A stretch of DNA of 64,000 bases from Solenopsis invicta (GCF_016802725.1 NC_052666.1:9976375-10040374), one strand, 5' to 3'; shown: positions 1 through 11,911, numbered from the stretch's first letter. Program-made: numbers and translations. The notes: generated by a model from the sequence alone, not told the origin.

Positions 1-1275
1 TATTAACTAAATCGTTGCCAAAGACTAAACATAAGCGATGTATTGAAATGTTAAAGTTAAGTTAGAATCATAGTTAAAGAATATTTCTTTTGTATTATTA
101 AATGTAATTACGCAGGCATCGATAGGAGGAGTGTTGGATATTAATATCGTTGCACGCAATTTATATGGACTTCTTATCACTTAATATATATATCGCATAT
201 AGATTGCAATTGTTATTTGCTTAATTCATGTTGTTTTGCTTTCTCTTATGGCTTCGTATCGCCTGACATATATTAATATTGTATTCTACTGTTATTCTCT
301 GAATTATATACATTATATTAACACGCATCTCAAGCCTTGTGTCTTCTGGTCTAAATCACTGCGATAGACGTAAAACCTTCTAACATAAATAAATACAAAA
401 AAACATTTTAATATAAAAATTACAAAAAAAAACATACAAAATACCTCTAAAATCCATAGAATTTTATCTACTACATTTCGTAAACATTTTAAATTATAAA
501 AAATCATGAAATATATATTTAATCTTGTTAAAGAACTTATTTTTAAGGGAATTATAAAGATTATCCCTCTCAAACATTATTTTTGCAAGACTTCAACTAA
601 AATATTTTAAATAGCAAAGAAATTAATTATTATATCAAATAAAATTTTAACAACGGTATGTAAAACCAACATTACAATTTAAGGATTAAAACTATAAATA
701 TTTTCTTAATTTTTAATTATGTAACGAAATGACAAAGAAATAATACATTTTTTTTTGTAGCACCAAAATAAGAAGAGTAAGCAATAATTGAAGAAAAAAT
801 TTTACCTTAAATTAGATGTTATCAAAGCAACAAATTTTCTAAGTATTTACTCATAGAATATAAATATTTGAGTTTATTTACTTATTGTGAGCACAGTGGT
901 TACTTAAAGAAATTATCTATGTTAAAGAACGAAGAGACATGCACAACTTTTGCATGGTAAAGTGAATATTTTTATATGATAAAAGTTGTATCAAATTTTT
1001 TTAATGAATATAATGATGTATGATTTATCAAAATAATTTTACAAATTATAAAAGCTATGTTAGTTTATAGTTTCGCGGGCGACTAATACTATTTCAGTTT
1101 CGCCCCTGCGGCGTGGCTAACTTCCGACTTCCATTTTGGCGATTGACATGTAACATGTTGATATTTGATTATAATATTTGGTGTAATAATTTTATAAACC
1201 TATTATAAACCTATTATAAATAAATTTTCGTATTCTTATTACTTACATTTTACGTACATCGAATATTATAATCAG
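1..1275. other. AT-rich stretch without recognised gene
   Basis: No ORF with recognisable domains, no clear terminal inverted repeats and no tandem repeat were seen. The 86-codon minus-strand frame near 313-573 is a low-complexity reading of AT-rich DNA. Confidence 0.6.
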
Positions 1276-1280
1276 ATGTC

Positions 1281-1532
<252 letters not shown>

Positions 1533-1533
<1 letters not shown>

Positions 1534-1925
1534 TTACTACGATGAGATTGAAGGGATCGAGATAAATCAAAAAGTCTAATAGCAGTTTGCGATATTTGCA
1601 ATAATTTTCGTGTAATAAAATATTAAAGTCAGTCGAATAAGATCGCGCGGAGAGGCAAACGGTTGGTTGCCTGAGCCGCAAGACCGCCCGGTTCGACGCG
1701 GTGCGGTGCCAAGCTATCCTTTCCCTAGCCGCGCGCCACTTACCGTCGCCTACAAGCGGGCCGCAGTGGGCGGTCCTACGGCTGTGACGAGCGACCGCTT
1801 GTCTCTCCGCGCGCTCTTATTCGGCTGACCTTAATATTTTATTACTCAAAAATTATTGCAAATATCGCAAAATGCTATTAAACTTTTTCATTTATCTCGA
1901 TCCTTTCTACCTTATCGTGATAATC
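1533..1925. mobile_element. Palindromic MITE-like element, about 390 bp
   Basis: The left arm (about 1533-1690) and right arm (about 1790-1925) are imperfect reverse complements. Examples are the ATCGAGATAAAT, GCGATATTTGCAATAAT and GTAATAAAATATTAA blocks and the GCGCGGAGAG block, each present in inverted form on the other side. The loop (about 1690-1790) is GC-rich. No ORF is present. This is typical of a non-autonomous DNA element; the superfamily is unknown and no convincing target duplication was found because the left end abuts the CACG microsatellite. Confidence 0.75.
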
Positions 1926-1942
1926 TTTATACATTGGTCTGA

Positions 1943-1972
1943 GACACCCTGTTTATACATATACAGGGTGTC
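1943..1972. repeat. 30-bp palindrome with ACAGGGTG-type ends
   Basis: GACACCCTGT and ACAGGGTGTC face each other across a 10-bp AT spacer. The same ACAGGGTG core starts the long-TIR element at 14797. This could be two element ends back to back or the start of a truncated element running toward 2240. A GC-rich patch (2101-2170) lies within that stretch but no right end was found. Confidence 0.45.
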
Positions 1973-2439
1973 AGGTAACTACCGCCCATGGTTTTGTGGA
2001 TTGATAAACCAAAACTGAGCAGAAAAGTCCTGTACCATTTTTTAATATTTGCCATAGTTAACGAAAAAAAAAATTAATAAAGTCTGCGAATAAGCACGTA
2101 TCACCGCGCGCAAGGACCGCCCGCCGGTCGCCGAGACGTAGGCAGCCGCGGCTGTAGGCGCGGCGCTGTGTGGTGAGGAAGGAAAAAGAGCTACTGCTTT
2201 TCCCTCGTGGAAAGTCGAGTTAATCATCTTACAAATGCGATTACCTTAACTCATATTCATAATTTATATAACTTGGTTAACCAAATTAAAATTAACATTA
2301 TTCCTATAACCTAAATTTGTGGATGTCAAATTTAAAAATTAGAAGATTGAAATTGGAATTGTGGTTGTTAACTTGAAATGTGCGTTATGGAAAAGTTGAG
2401 TTACTACTCTGATTTCAACTTGACTATTCATAATCAGTG

Positions 2440-3480
2440 ATCCGTAACTGTGATTTCAGATTAAATCCCATACAGCATGGAATATTCTCTGAATAGTCTA
2501 TGAATATTCTTTTGGAATATTCATGTTTATTCTAAGGATGTTCTATGAATGTGCAGAGAACGTGCGATGTCCCGCTTTGAATGAAACTAGAAATTTTTAT
2601 AAATATTCTTAAATGTTGTATAAATGTTTCATGAATATTTCTGATTATTCAATATATTTTTAAATATTTGTGAATATTCTGTGAATGGTTCTAAGAATGT
2701 GCATAGAATATTCGATGTCTGGTTTTGAACATTCTATAAATTTTCTACAAATATTCTCGAAAGATTTTTAAATGTTTTACAAATATAGTCAAATATACTA
2801 AGAAAAGTTTCTATGTTCTATGATCGTTTTACGAATATTCGCAAATATTCTATAATTATTCTATAAATGTACATAGAATGTGCGAATTCTTTTTTATGTA
2901 TTCTTAGACAGATCTATGAATGTTTTATAAATATTCTCGAATGTTTAAAAAATATTGAATATTCTGAAATATTCATGAAACATTTATAGATCATTTGAGA
3001 ATATTTCTGGAAGTTTTATATAATGTTCAAAGCCAGACGTCGAACGTTCTATGCACATTCTTAGAATCATTTATAGAATATTCACAAATATTTTACAGAA
3101 TATTTACAGGATATTTTCGAATATTTATAGGATATTTTAGAATATTTATAAAATATTCTAGAATATTTGTAAAATGTTCTAGAATATTTGCAAAACGTTC
3201 TAGAATATTTGTTAAATATTCTAGAATATTTTATACATATTCTAAAATATTTATAACACATATAGTTCTTAAACATATTATGGGCAGTATTCAGCGTCGA
3301 TTCTTACGTATATTCAAGATCATCTCAGGTATGATCTTATATTCGTTTTCTTTATCACAAATTTTGTCACAGATTGTGTCTGATGAAGAAAGCGGTTATA
3401 AGACCATACTTAAGATAATCTTGAATATACATAAGAATGGATACTGATTACTGTCCATTTTAAAGGACTGAAAAAAGGTA
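2440..3480. repeat. ATTC-rich diverged repeat field with inverted symmetry
   Basis: Dozens of variants of GAATATTC/TATGAATATTCT fill this kilobase. The block around 2684-2742 (TAAGAATGTGCATAGAA, then TCTGGTTTTGAACATT) recurs in inverted form at 3011-3077, so the field is an imperfect palindrome centred near 2880. The same sequence family forms the large palindrome at 47960-49105. It is probably the interior of a foldback-type element rather than simple satellite. Confidence 0.65.
3075..3255. repeat. 21-bp minisatellite inside the ATTC field
   Basis: Units of about 21 bp built on TAGAATATTTGTAAAATGTTC repeat eight or more times. Because 21 is a multiple of three, both strands show heptad-repeat frames (YSRIF-type units) that look like a protein but only mirror the DNA period. 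Confidence 0.8.
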
Positions 3481-3553
3481 AAATTCAATAACAAAGTTTT
3501 AAAATTCTATATACATACATATTCTATATATTTTTGAAACAATAACCATTACA

Positions 3554-3995
3554 TTAGCGTTACATTATCATAAACGTGTTACAAAATTTTACGAAACAGC
3601 TTTACAAAATACTTATTAATGCTTTTTTACTTAAAAAAAACATTTTATTTAATATGTAAGTTTATAAGAGAAAGAATTGTTGCTTACAGCAAACGCTGTT
3701 ACAAAAAATCCATCCTTACAGCCTAAGTACTCTAAGATCTTATATTTCTTTTATATATTAGCGTTACATTAGCATAAACGCGTTACGAATTTTACGAAAC
3801 AGCTTTACAAAATACTTAATTATTATATGTTTTACAAATTCCTTATTAATGCTTTTGTACTTAAAAAATCATTTCATTTAATACGTAAGTTTATGAGAGA
3901 AAGAATTGTTGCTTACAACAAACAATGTTTTAAAAAATTCATCCTTACAGCCTATGTGCTCTAAGATCTTATATTTCTTTTATATATATAAAGGA
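3554..3995. repeat. Tandem duplication of a 204-238 bp unit
   Basis: Two diverged copies start with TTAGCGTTACATTA at 3554 and 3758 and end with CTCTAAGATCTTATATTTC. They share the block GAGAAAGAATTGTTGCTTAC. The second copy has an extra AT-rich insertion of about 30 bp. No coding potential is seen. Confidence 0.85.
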
Positions 3996-4375
3996 AATAT
4001 AATTATATTTTTATATGAGAAAGCCTTACAAACCTTACTCTGCAGAAAAATATCTTGCAACATTTACGTATTGAGGATTGGACATATATAAATTGAAGAT
4101 ATATTCATTCTCGCATATTAAGATATGTTTTATATATATCTAAATGTTCGCGCATATACGAGTTATTGCACATTTCCAGGCTTTCTGATATAAAAATTAT
4201 AAAATGTATCTGTTTGGGCATGTGTACTTGGATATATTCGTATTTACATGTGTATGTATACATTTCCTACTTTTAAATGGTAATATTGGAAAACTAATTT
4301 ATATATTGCAAAAGCTATTTATTTTTGTGTTTAAAATATTTTAGAATTTAAACGTCAAGACATTTGCATAGCATC

Positions 4376-4500
4376 ATGCCCGAATAGGGGAAATTAAATG
4401 AGCATGTAGATTCATTAAAATGAATAGAAGATTTGCCAATCATATCAAACCTTAAGCTTTAAGAAATTGAAAGAACTTTGCAAGAAAAGCAAATATTGTA
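4376..4500 (+). pseudogene. Decayed fragment of the DUF4806-like gene
   Basis: The plus strand here matches exon 4 of the minus-strand gene at 22014-24086: GAGCATGTAGATTCATTAAAA, GAAGATTTGCCAAT and the block ending AAGCAAATATT are shared. An internal deletion of about 60 bp relative to the gene removes the asparagine-rich middle. Several stops are present. It is a relic of the same transposon-associated gene family, in the opposite orientation. Confidence 0.75.
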
Positions 4501-4687
4501 GTAAAAAAGCTTTTTTGCATGTCACAATTCAATAAATTTTAATAACTGTAAAAAAAGTAATTTTTATCGTAGACGAGGACTGTGAAAAGTTTTATGAATG
4601 AACACATAAAGGTTGGAAAGAAAAATTATTTGCATGGTTCTATTATATGCGTCATTGTTTATATCATCGAAGAAATTTTTTTTTTTT

Positions 4688-4960
4688 TTTTTTATTGACT
4701 TAAACAATTTGGTGATAAAAGTATGTTATTATGTCCTTTGGCGACAATATTATTTTCAGAAAAGTTGTCTAATCTTGGAATATTATTATATTCGGAAACA
4801 TGACATATTATTTGTTCAAATGGTTTTTCTTTTTTTTACTATTTTTTTTTAATTATCATATAATTCTCGAATGGGAAAACTGAAAATTCCTTTAAATTGC
4901 AAGGTGTAATGTTAAGAAATGATAATAATTATTTTTTGAAAGTAAACGTTGTTTTGGAAC
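4688..4960 (-). pseudogene. Decayed, internally deleted Tnp2 (CACTA-type) C-terminal fragment
   Basis: The segment 4688-4890 is closely similar to 25604-25815, the C-terminal part of the Tnp2 pseudogene; the shared block includes GGCGATAATATTATTTTCAG-like sequence and ATATTATTATATTCGGAAACA. It then jumps to sequence matching 28660-28700 (AGAAATGATAATAATTATTT). The relic therefore lacks the Foldback element that sits between these parts in the main copy, plus about 170 bp of coding sequence around the insertion point. Frames are broken by T-runs. Confidence 0.8.
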
Positions 4961-6444
4961 TTTTAAAATATAAAATTACAAAATTACTACTAAATATCTT
5001 ATAAAAAGAAATATTATTTGCATCATCAATTTGCATAAATGTGAAACGATAACTTTTCAAAATGTTAGACAACAGAATAATTTCCTAACTTTTCCAGTAT
5101 TTTAAAGCATCAAAACAATGTTTACTCTCACTATAACCAAAATAAAACAACTTGTCAGAATAAAATTAAATTTTTCTAGAGACTTTATAGAAGTTGAAGT
5201 AATAATATTACACACATTTTTTCACAGCGTTATCTATGTAGACGCGCTCTCGCTAACGCGTTTACTGGACGCAAGTCGGCACCGTGCCTCTTGATTTATT
5301 CACAAAACTTTTTAAACAACCCTCATATATAATTTCTTAATTTATTCTTGACAATAATTCAATACAAATATTACTTTCATTTTTACTAATAATGAGCATT
5401 TTGCTTATTAATTGATATTTGTAATTCAAGTAAAATAGTTGAGCTATTATTGAATAATCTTGAAATTGTAAATTTTGAAATATTGTTACATAGAATATGT
5501 ATACTAGAATTTTATTAAAAATTAAAACTAATATATAAAACAAATTATTAAAAACTTCCAAGTACGACATGCCTGATGGTTTTCTTACACAAAAAAAACA
5601 ATCTATTTTTGGTACAAAGAATAATTCAATTTGCATGCCACATAATAACATACATACGTATGTACGCATTTATACATGTTACACAAGTAGGAAATTCTTA
5701 ATTTTTAAATTTGTACCAAACAGTTACTTATTAATATCATTGAAACGATAATATATATTTAAAAAAATTATCATCGCTTTTTCATATAATTAGTGCAAGA
5801 ACAATATACATATTTATTGGAGAGTTGTAATAACAATGCATGAAATTCTAATCTGTGTGTGTGTTTATTATGACTCGAATTTTATCCCTCCCCTTTTTAT
5901 AAAAATAGAGAAATTATTAATAGAAAAGAGCTGGTGTTAAAACAGAACACATTCTCTGTTGTGTGTTGAATACATTTGTAGTAAGGAGTAAATGAATAAA
6001 TTACGATTTCTACAAATCTTTTGCTCATTATATTACTATTAGTATTTTTATAGAAAATTAAACATACACACTGATTTTGTTCTCCATGCTATAAGGATTG
6101 TGGTATCTAATTGTAAAAGCCAAGTTAAAAACAAAATAAGAAAATGAAGTGAATAAAGATTGTGGTATCTAATTGTAAAAACACAATTATAATACTTTGA
6201 AATGCATAAGGATTATACATTTTTTTAAAGAACGTATTTTTTGCTTTTAGATTAAAAAAAAATCATTTTTCAAATATTTTTTATTCTTAAAGCCGTAAAT
6301 TTTACCAATTGAACAGTGACATGATTTACTCGTATAATACATACGTACAAAAATGTACGTTATTAAGAAAAAAGAATGCATTAATTACATATAAAAAACA
6401 ATTGATAAGGCTGCGCTTATTGTTAAAATGCAATATAAAGTTTA
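4961..6444. other. AT-rich stretch without recognised gene
   Basis: Only a short direct repeat was seen: the block ATTGTGGTATCTAATTGTAA occurs near 6098 and 6157. Small ORFs on both strands have no recognisable domain. Confidence 0.55.
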
Positions 6445-6448
6445 TTAG

Positions 6449-6733
6449 TGTAAGGAATGGAGATGTAATAAGATATCATGCGTGGCCAGATGGCACTAGC
6501 CGGCGGACGCGCTATAGGAATTTGCCTATTTTGTACGTTAGGAAGGAGAAGGAGAAGGGGAATCGCGAGGATTCCAGAGCAGCGAGAAGCTGCCAGGGGG
6601 TCGAGCCCGAGCGAGCGAGCAATAACGATTATATACCCGGTCATCCGACAACCTGTATCATATATATCGGAGAATAAAAGACTACTTCAACCTAACACCA
6701 AATACTCTCCGTCATCATTTTAATTATCCTACA
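6449..6733 (+). repeat. Gypsy-1 5' LTR
   Basis: This 285-bp direct repeat matches 11742-11882 joined to 14644-14787. Termini TGTA and TACA are inverted. A purine-rich GGAAGGAGAAGGAGAAGGGG block and an AATAAA signal (inside GAGAATAAAAG) near the 3' part are present. Confidence 0.92.
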
Positions 6734-6735
6734 GC

Positions 6736-6754
6736 TCAGAAGTGGGATTCGAAC
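6736..6754 (+). other. Gypsy-1 primer binding site (tRNA-Leu-like)
   Basis: TCAGAAGTGGGATTCGAAC begins 2 nt after the LTR. It is complementary to the T-arm/acceptor side typical of leucine tRNAs, except that the bases pairing with the very 3' CCA end (expected TGGTG) do not match. Assignment to tRNA-Leu is from memory of tRNA consensus. Confidence 0.6.
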
Positions 6755-7076
6755 GCGTATCCTCCGCGCGAAGAATCGAGAGCATCGAACCGGGCAAAGT
6801 TCGCGTAACGGGCAGGAGTGAGTCCGGAATAATCTCGCGTTTAGAGCGATCCGTGTGGTAACCGGAATAGTGTACCGCGATTCGGGGCAGCTACGGCTGA
6901 GAGAGGTCGGCGATCTTGCGAGGAGATCCGCGTGGCGAGATAACGTGCGGCCGCGATCGCGCGTAACGAAAGAGACGCCACGAGGTACGCGTGTGACCAC
7001 GCGTAGGACGGTACGTGATCGCGCGCTGAAGTGTAGCGGTTCCCGCGCGAGGAAAAAGTGAAAGAAGATCGAGAAG

Positions 7077-7660
7077 ATGCCACGAGCGACCAACGCCAGT
7101 AAAAGGGCGGGACAGGGGTCGTCGGACGATATTCCCGAAGAAGACGAGGTGGACGCCAACGGAGCGCTCGACGTGGAAATGGAGCGCTTAAGGGCGGAGG
7201 CACAAGCTCTCGGGCTACCCGCGACAGGGAGTCGCGGAGAATTGCTCGCAGCAATAGCGGCGCGCTTGGCGAGACGCGGGTCGAGGGACGGACTCTCGGT
7301 GGCCGGCAGTAGCCGGGCCGAATCCGTAGATCAGCCGTTGCCAGAGTTCGGCGCGGGGCACATGGAGCAGCCAAGTGCCGCCGCGGCCGACGGGCAAAGC
7401 CCCACCGCGAATCAGAATGCGCGGCCGGTCGAGCTGGCGCAAGTGCTCGCCCTCATGCAAGGCCAGATGCAACAGCAGGCTCAGATGTTGCAACAACTGA
7501 TGCTCACCATGGCGGGCGGGACGAGGATCCCGGGGACTCCCCCGATGGCAGAAATCAGTGAGGAGCGGCAGGTTAGCCGTCAGACGAGCGGCAGCCGGAT
7601 GCCCTCGCGAGCGACAGCGGTGTCAACGGCGAACCCGGGGCAGGCAGCTGCTATCGCCGC
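7077..7660 (+). CDS. gag: Gypsy-1 Gag N-terminal region (first frame)
   Basis: The ATG at 7077 opens a frame that runs to 7877, but only its first part (about 195 codons) looks authentic. It is rich in Ala, Gly, Gln and charged residues. It contains a SAP-like helical motif (LGLPATGSRGELLAAIAARL at about residues 45-65) and a Gln/Met-rich coiled segment near residue 125. After about 7660 the meaningful sequence continues in another frame (the capsid-like segment beginning PEFAGTEQDN), so a +1 shift separates this part from the rest of Gag. That is either a recent indel or a programmed shift; the position inside Gag favours an indel. Confidence 0.7.
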
Positions 7661-10456
7661 AAATCCCGGAGTTCGCCGGAACGGAGCAAGACAACATGCG
7701 GCTGTGGGTGCAGCGGGTGACGCAGGTGGCGCGGATACACGGAGCGCCCGAGGACGTCACGCTGTTGGCCGCCACCAGCCGGCTTACCAAAGCGGCCAGG
7801 AAATGGTACGACCATGGGAAAGGTCCCATGTTAGCCTCTTGGGAGGCGTTCAAGGAAGCGATTTTAAAGCGCTTTGAACGGAGAACGCTCCACTACCTCG
7901 CGCTCAGGAAGGTCGAGGCCAGGAGGTGGAATCATCAGAAAGAATCATTCCACGAGTACGCGTCAGAGAAACTGGCGCTGATGTACGACCTGGAATTGTC
8001 AGAAAGGGAGACCATACATCTCCTGATCGGGGGCATTGCCAGCCGATTGTTACGAGGAACGGCATCAGCCCTGAAGGTGGAGGCAGTGGATGACTTCCTC
8101 GAGGAGATGTCGTGGATCACCGCCGCGACCGCGGAGGCCGCGGAGAGAAGCGACGGCGGCAGGAAGGCGCCGATGAAGCCGAAGGAGCAGTGCAAAGGTT
8201 GCGGCAGGAGAGGCCACGCCAGCCAGGACTGCAGATCCAGAGAGGTGACCTGCTTCGGCTGCAAAGAGAAGGGTCACTACCAAACGGACTGCCCGAAGAG
8301 GAAAAAGGAGCGGGCAACGGGCGCACCAGGGACATCCACATCATCGGCGGTAGCGGCCGTGGAAGATGTGTCAACGGTAGCAGCGCTCGTGAGTCGATCA
8401 AAAACTTTATACGTAAGTGGCGCACCGATTAAAATTGTCGCGTTGAATCAGCAGGCGTGCTCATTGTTTGCGCTGATAGATACCGGCAGTCCGGTCTCGT
8501 TCGTTAGGCGGGACGTGTTCGCGAAATATTTCCGGAGCGGGAATGCGAAGGTCGAATCCGTGGGGCAAACGTACTACGCGGTAAACGACACGCCGGTGGA
8601 AATATGCGGCACGATAACAGCAGCGATCGAGTTCGAACGGTTGCCCGGGCAAGCATTCCACGCGAAGTTGAATATTTTGAAAACAAGTCGAACAAGCGCA
8701 CACTTGATAATAGGTCGCGATTTCCTCAATGACCAGAGCATAGAGGTGATTTATAAACCGAACGTAAACAAGGTCGAGGAAGGGCGAGAAGATTTTCCCG
8801 CGGAATTATTGCAGATCGGAGTAATGGAAGCTGCGGGCGAAAATAGTCTCCTAGATGAAGTAGAGACAGACTTCGACGCCGAAGTCACCGGCGAGCTAAA
8901 GAGAACGCTGGCCGACGTAGAGCAGAGTCCGACTTCGATCGTTGCTGACGAATATTTCGTAACAGTAAAACTAAAAGACGATTCGACATACGCGTACGCG
9001 CCTAGGAAATTCGCGCATTCAGAACGAAAACAAATACAGCAGATCACGGACGACCTGCTGACGCGAAGAATTATCCAAAAGAGTATTTCACCGTATTGCG
9101 CGCGGATCGTGCCGGTGCGGAAGAAGAATGGCAATCTGCGGCTATGCGTGGACCTGCGGCCATTGAACGATCGAGTGGTGAAGCAGAATTTTCCCTTCCC
9201 GCTGATCGAAGATTGCATCGCCAGACTGGCGGGCAAAACAGTATTATCTTTTCTCGATATTCGGGACGGATTTCTACAAATAAAAATCCACCCGGAACAT
9301 TACAAATATTTTTCGTTCGCGACACCGGACGGTCAATTCGAGTTTACAAGATTGCCATTCGGATACTGCGAGGCGCCGGCCGAGTTCCAAAAGAGATTGG
9401 CACAAATTCTGGAACGCTTTATAAGAAACGACGAGGTTATCGTCTACATGGACGATATCCTCATCGCCACCACCACAGTTGAGCAAAATCTGAAAATCTT
9501 AAAAGAAGTACTGCTAGAATTGAAAAGCCATAATTTCGAGATAAATTACGACAAGTGCCAATTTCTACGACGGAAGATTGAGTACCTCGGTTACATGCTT
9601 GCCGACGGCAAGATAACTTTGAGCGACCGACATACTCAGTCTATCCGGAATTTCACAAAACCGAGAAACGAGTTCGAGGTACAGCGGTTCCTCGGGCTCA
9701 CCAGCTACTTCAGAAAGTTCATTCGGAACTTTGCGACTAAGGCACAGCCGTTGTACAACCTGTTAAAGAAAACGTCGAAGTTCGAGTTCGACGCGCAATG
9801 CGAGGAGACATTCGAAACATTGAAAAGAGAGCTGACGATATATCCGATTCTTCGGATATATAACCCAGCGGTTGAGACACAGCTGCATACCGACGCGAGC
9901 TCCGTCGGGCTAGGCGCAATCCTGCTGCAAAAACAGGGCGGCGATGGTTGGTTTCCAGTAGCGTATTTTAGTCAGGCGACTAAAGCGGAAGCCAACTATC
10001 ACAGCTTCGAGCTGGAAATGTTGGCCATCGTCAGGGCCGTCGAGCGGTTCAACATTTACCTCGCAGGCATCGAGTTCACGGTGGTTACGGATTGTAACGC
10101 GCTTGTCTACGCCGTGAACAAAGCCAACTTGAACCCTCGCATCGCGCGCTGGACGCTTCAACTACAGAACTATAGATTTAAACTGATACACCGAGCGGGC
10201 AAGCAGATGACGCACGTTGACGCTCTGAGCCGTCAGGTAGGGTACCTGGAGGCGCTGCCCCTCGAGAGAAAGCTCGAGGTCAGGCAATTCCAGGACCCAC
10301 AATTAAAGGAAATAATGGAACAGCTCGAGTTCCGGGATAACGAAAAGTTCGAGCTGATCGACGGGCTGCTATACCGGAAAGGCTCGGACCGTCCACGTTT
10401 CGTCGTGCCCAGCTCAATGACGAACAACATAATCCGAATATACCATGATGAGATAG
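7645..10456 (+). CDS. pol: Gypsy-1 Gag-Pol: capsid, two CCHC knuckles, protease, RT, RNase H
   Basis: The open frame covers 7558-10692. Visible parts in order: a capsid-like region (about 7650-8150); two zinc knuckles, CKGCGRRGHASQDC and CFGCKEKGHYQTDC (8190-8295); an aspartic protease with LIDTGSPVSF (about 8475); reverse transcriptase with LRLCVDLRPLN, LPFGYCEAPAEFQ and the catalytic VYMDDILI (about 9445); and RNase H with HTDASSVGLGAILLQ (about 9890). The frame then enters the integrase zinc finger but loses it at about 10457, where a second +1 shift moves the reading to the next frame. The protein would replicate the element through an RNA intermediate in cytoplasmic particles. Confidence 0.9.
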
Positions 10457-11482
10457 ATGGCCCACTGCGGGGCGGAAAAAACTCACCACGGTATATACAA
10501 GTCGTACTGGTTTTCCTCAATGAGAAAGCGTATTCGAGAATACATAGAAAATTGTGTAATCTGCCTAATGGCAGACAAATCCCCGCATTCGAGGGAGGGG
10601 GAAATGCAGGTGACCTCAGGCGCGACCGGCCCATGCGAAATTTTACACGCAGATCATTTCGATCCGCTGGAAGTGACAGGGGGGGGATTTAGACACATCC
10701 TGTTGATAGTTGACACTTTTACACGCTTCACGTGGCTCTTTGCAGTCAAGTCGACCGGAAGCAAAGAGGCAATCAAGCACTTGAAATCTATCTTTCAAAC
10801 ATTCGGTAAACCGAAAGAGATCGTAACGGACAGAGGCACCTCGTTTACCTCCAACGAATTTGCCGGGTTTCTAGAAAAGCATAAAATCAAGCAACGCAAA
10901 GTAGCCGTAGCTTCGCCATGGGCCAACGGCATAGTAGAAAGGGTCAATCGATTTCTTAAGTCGTCCCTTAAGAAACTGATCGACAACCCGGCCGACTGGA
11001 GGACGAAACTTAGCAGGGCGCAATACGTAATAAATAATACCGCGCACTCGGGGATCCGAGGCACCCCATCGAAGTTGCTACTCGGATACGAGCAGCGAGA
11101 ACACTCCGATGCGGCCTTAGTAAGCCTAATAAATAAATTAGCAGAAATCGACCGAAATTTCCTCGAGGAGCGAGAAACCGCGCGAAGTAACGAGGAGGAG
11201 GCAACGGAAAAACTAAGGCAATATAACAAAGAATATTATGATAAGAGACATGGTAAACCCACCATGTATCACACGGGTCAATTTGTCATGATACGCGACC
11301 GGCAGCCAAAACCGGGGGAAAACCGCAAACTAAAACCGGAGTACAAAGGGCCATACGCCATCGCGAAAGTTTTGAGAAACCATAGGTACGTGGTTGAGGA
11401 GATACCTGGTCTCAATGTTCCACCGAGACCACATAATTCGGTACTATCACCCGACAAAATAAAGCCATGGATCAAAATGTAA
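10457..11482 (+). CDS. Gypsy-1 integrase
   Basis: This frame (341 codons) supplies the rest of the HHCC zinc finger (HCGAEKTHHG and CVICL), the catalytic core with the D-D-E residues (HADHFDPL, VTDRGTSFTS, NGIVERVNRFLKS) and a C-terminal region with an RKLKPEYKGPY motif typical of Gypsy integrases. The stop is followed by noncoding sequence up to the 3' LTR. It should be a fusion with the upstream frame; the break lies between the YHDE of the upstream frame and the MAHCG of this one. No chromodomain or envelope follows. Confidence 0.9.
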   Translation: MAHCGAEKTHHGIYKSYWFSSMRKRIREYIENCVICLMADKSPHSREGEMQVTSGATGPCEILHADHFDPLEVTGGGFRHILLIVDTFTRFTWLFAVKSTGSKEAIKHLKSIFQTFGKPKEIVTDRGTSFTSNEFAGFLEKHKIKQRKVAVASPWANGIVERVNRFLKSSLKKLIDNPADWRTKLSRAQYVINNTAHSGIRGTPSKLLLGYEQREHSDAALVSLINKLAEIDRNFLEERETARSNEEEATEKLRQYNKEYYDKRHGKPTMYHTGQFVMIRDRQPKPGENRKLKPEYKGPYAIAKVLRNHRYVVEEIPGLNVPPRPHNSVLSPDKIKPWIKM

Positions 11483-11497
11483 GCGCGTGGCTTAGAG

Positions 11498-11635
11498 GTA
11501 AACACTTAGACTTAATTACATAAGTTAGCATTAATTAGAATAAGCGTTACAATTTAATAGTTTAAAGGTAAATACTTAGACTTAATTACATAAGTTAGCA
11601 TTAAATAAAATAAATGTTACAATCAGTTAGTAGTA
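11498..11635 (+). repeat. Tandem 70-bp duplication in the Gypsy-1 3' noncoding region
   Basis: Two adjacent copies share AGACTTAATTACATAAGTTA and GCATTAA followed by AATAA and GTTACAAT. They lie directly downstream of the integrase stop. Confidence 0.85.
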
Positions 11636-11637
11636 AA

Positions 11638-11668
11638 GAAGAAAAAAAAGGGGAGAGGGAAAAGAAAT
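11638..11668 (+). other. Polypurine tract candidate of Gypsy-1
   Basis: About 30 nearly pure purines (AAAAAAAAGGGGAGAGGGAA core). A functional tract normally touches the 3' LTR, but here about 73 bp lie between it and the LTR start inferred from the 5' copy. Either the tract is elsewhere or the 5' LTR has lost its first bases. Confidence 0.5.
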
Positions 11669-11911
11669 AATAAGATGTATATATGTATATGCGTTTCGGT
11701 CACACAGACTCGAGACGAGCGTAAAGTCAGGCTGGCCGAGCTGTAAGAAATGGAGATGTAATAAGATGTCATGCGTGGCCAGATGGCACTAGCCGGCGGA
11801 CGCGCTATAGGAATTTGCCTATTTTGTACGTTAGGAAGGAGAAGGAGAAGGGGAATCGCGAGGATTCCAGAGCAGCGAGAAGTAGTGGTGGGAAACTATC
11901 AACTTTTTCAA

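Noticed and set aside
2995..3447. 150-codon ORF with heptad-like YSRIF repeats
   Set aside because: The period is a 21-bp DNA minisatellite; frames on both strands are open for the same reason.
6692..7374. Two large minus-strand ORFs over the Gypsy leader and gag
   Set aside because: Antisense shadows of a GC-rich coding region with no domain; sense frames carry retroelement motifs.
11483..11741. Envelope gene of an errantivirus-type Gypsy
   Set aside because: Only about 260 bp of noncoding repeat-bearing DNA lies between integrase and the 3' LTR.
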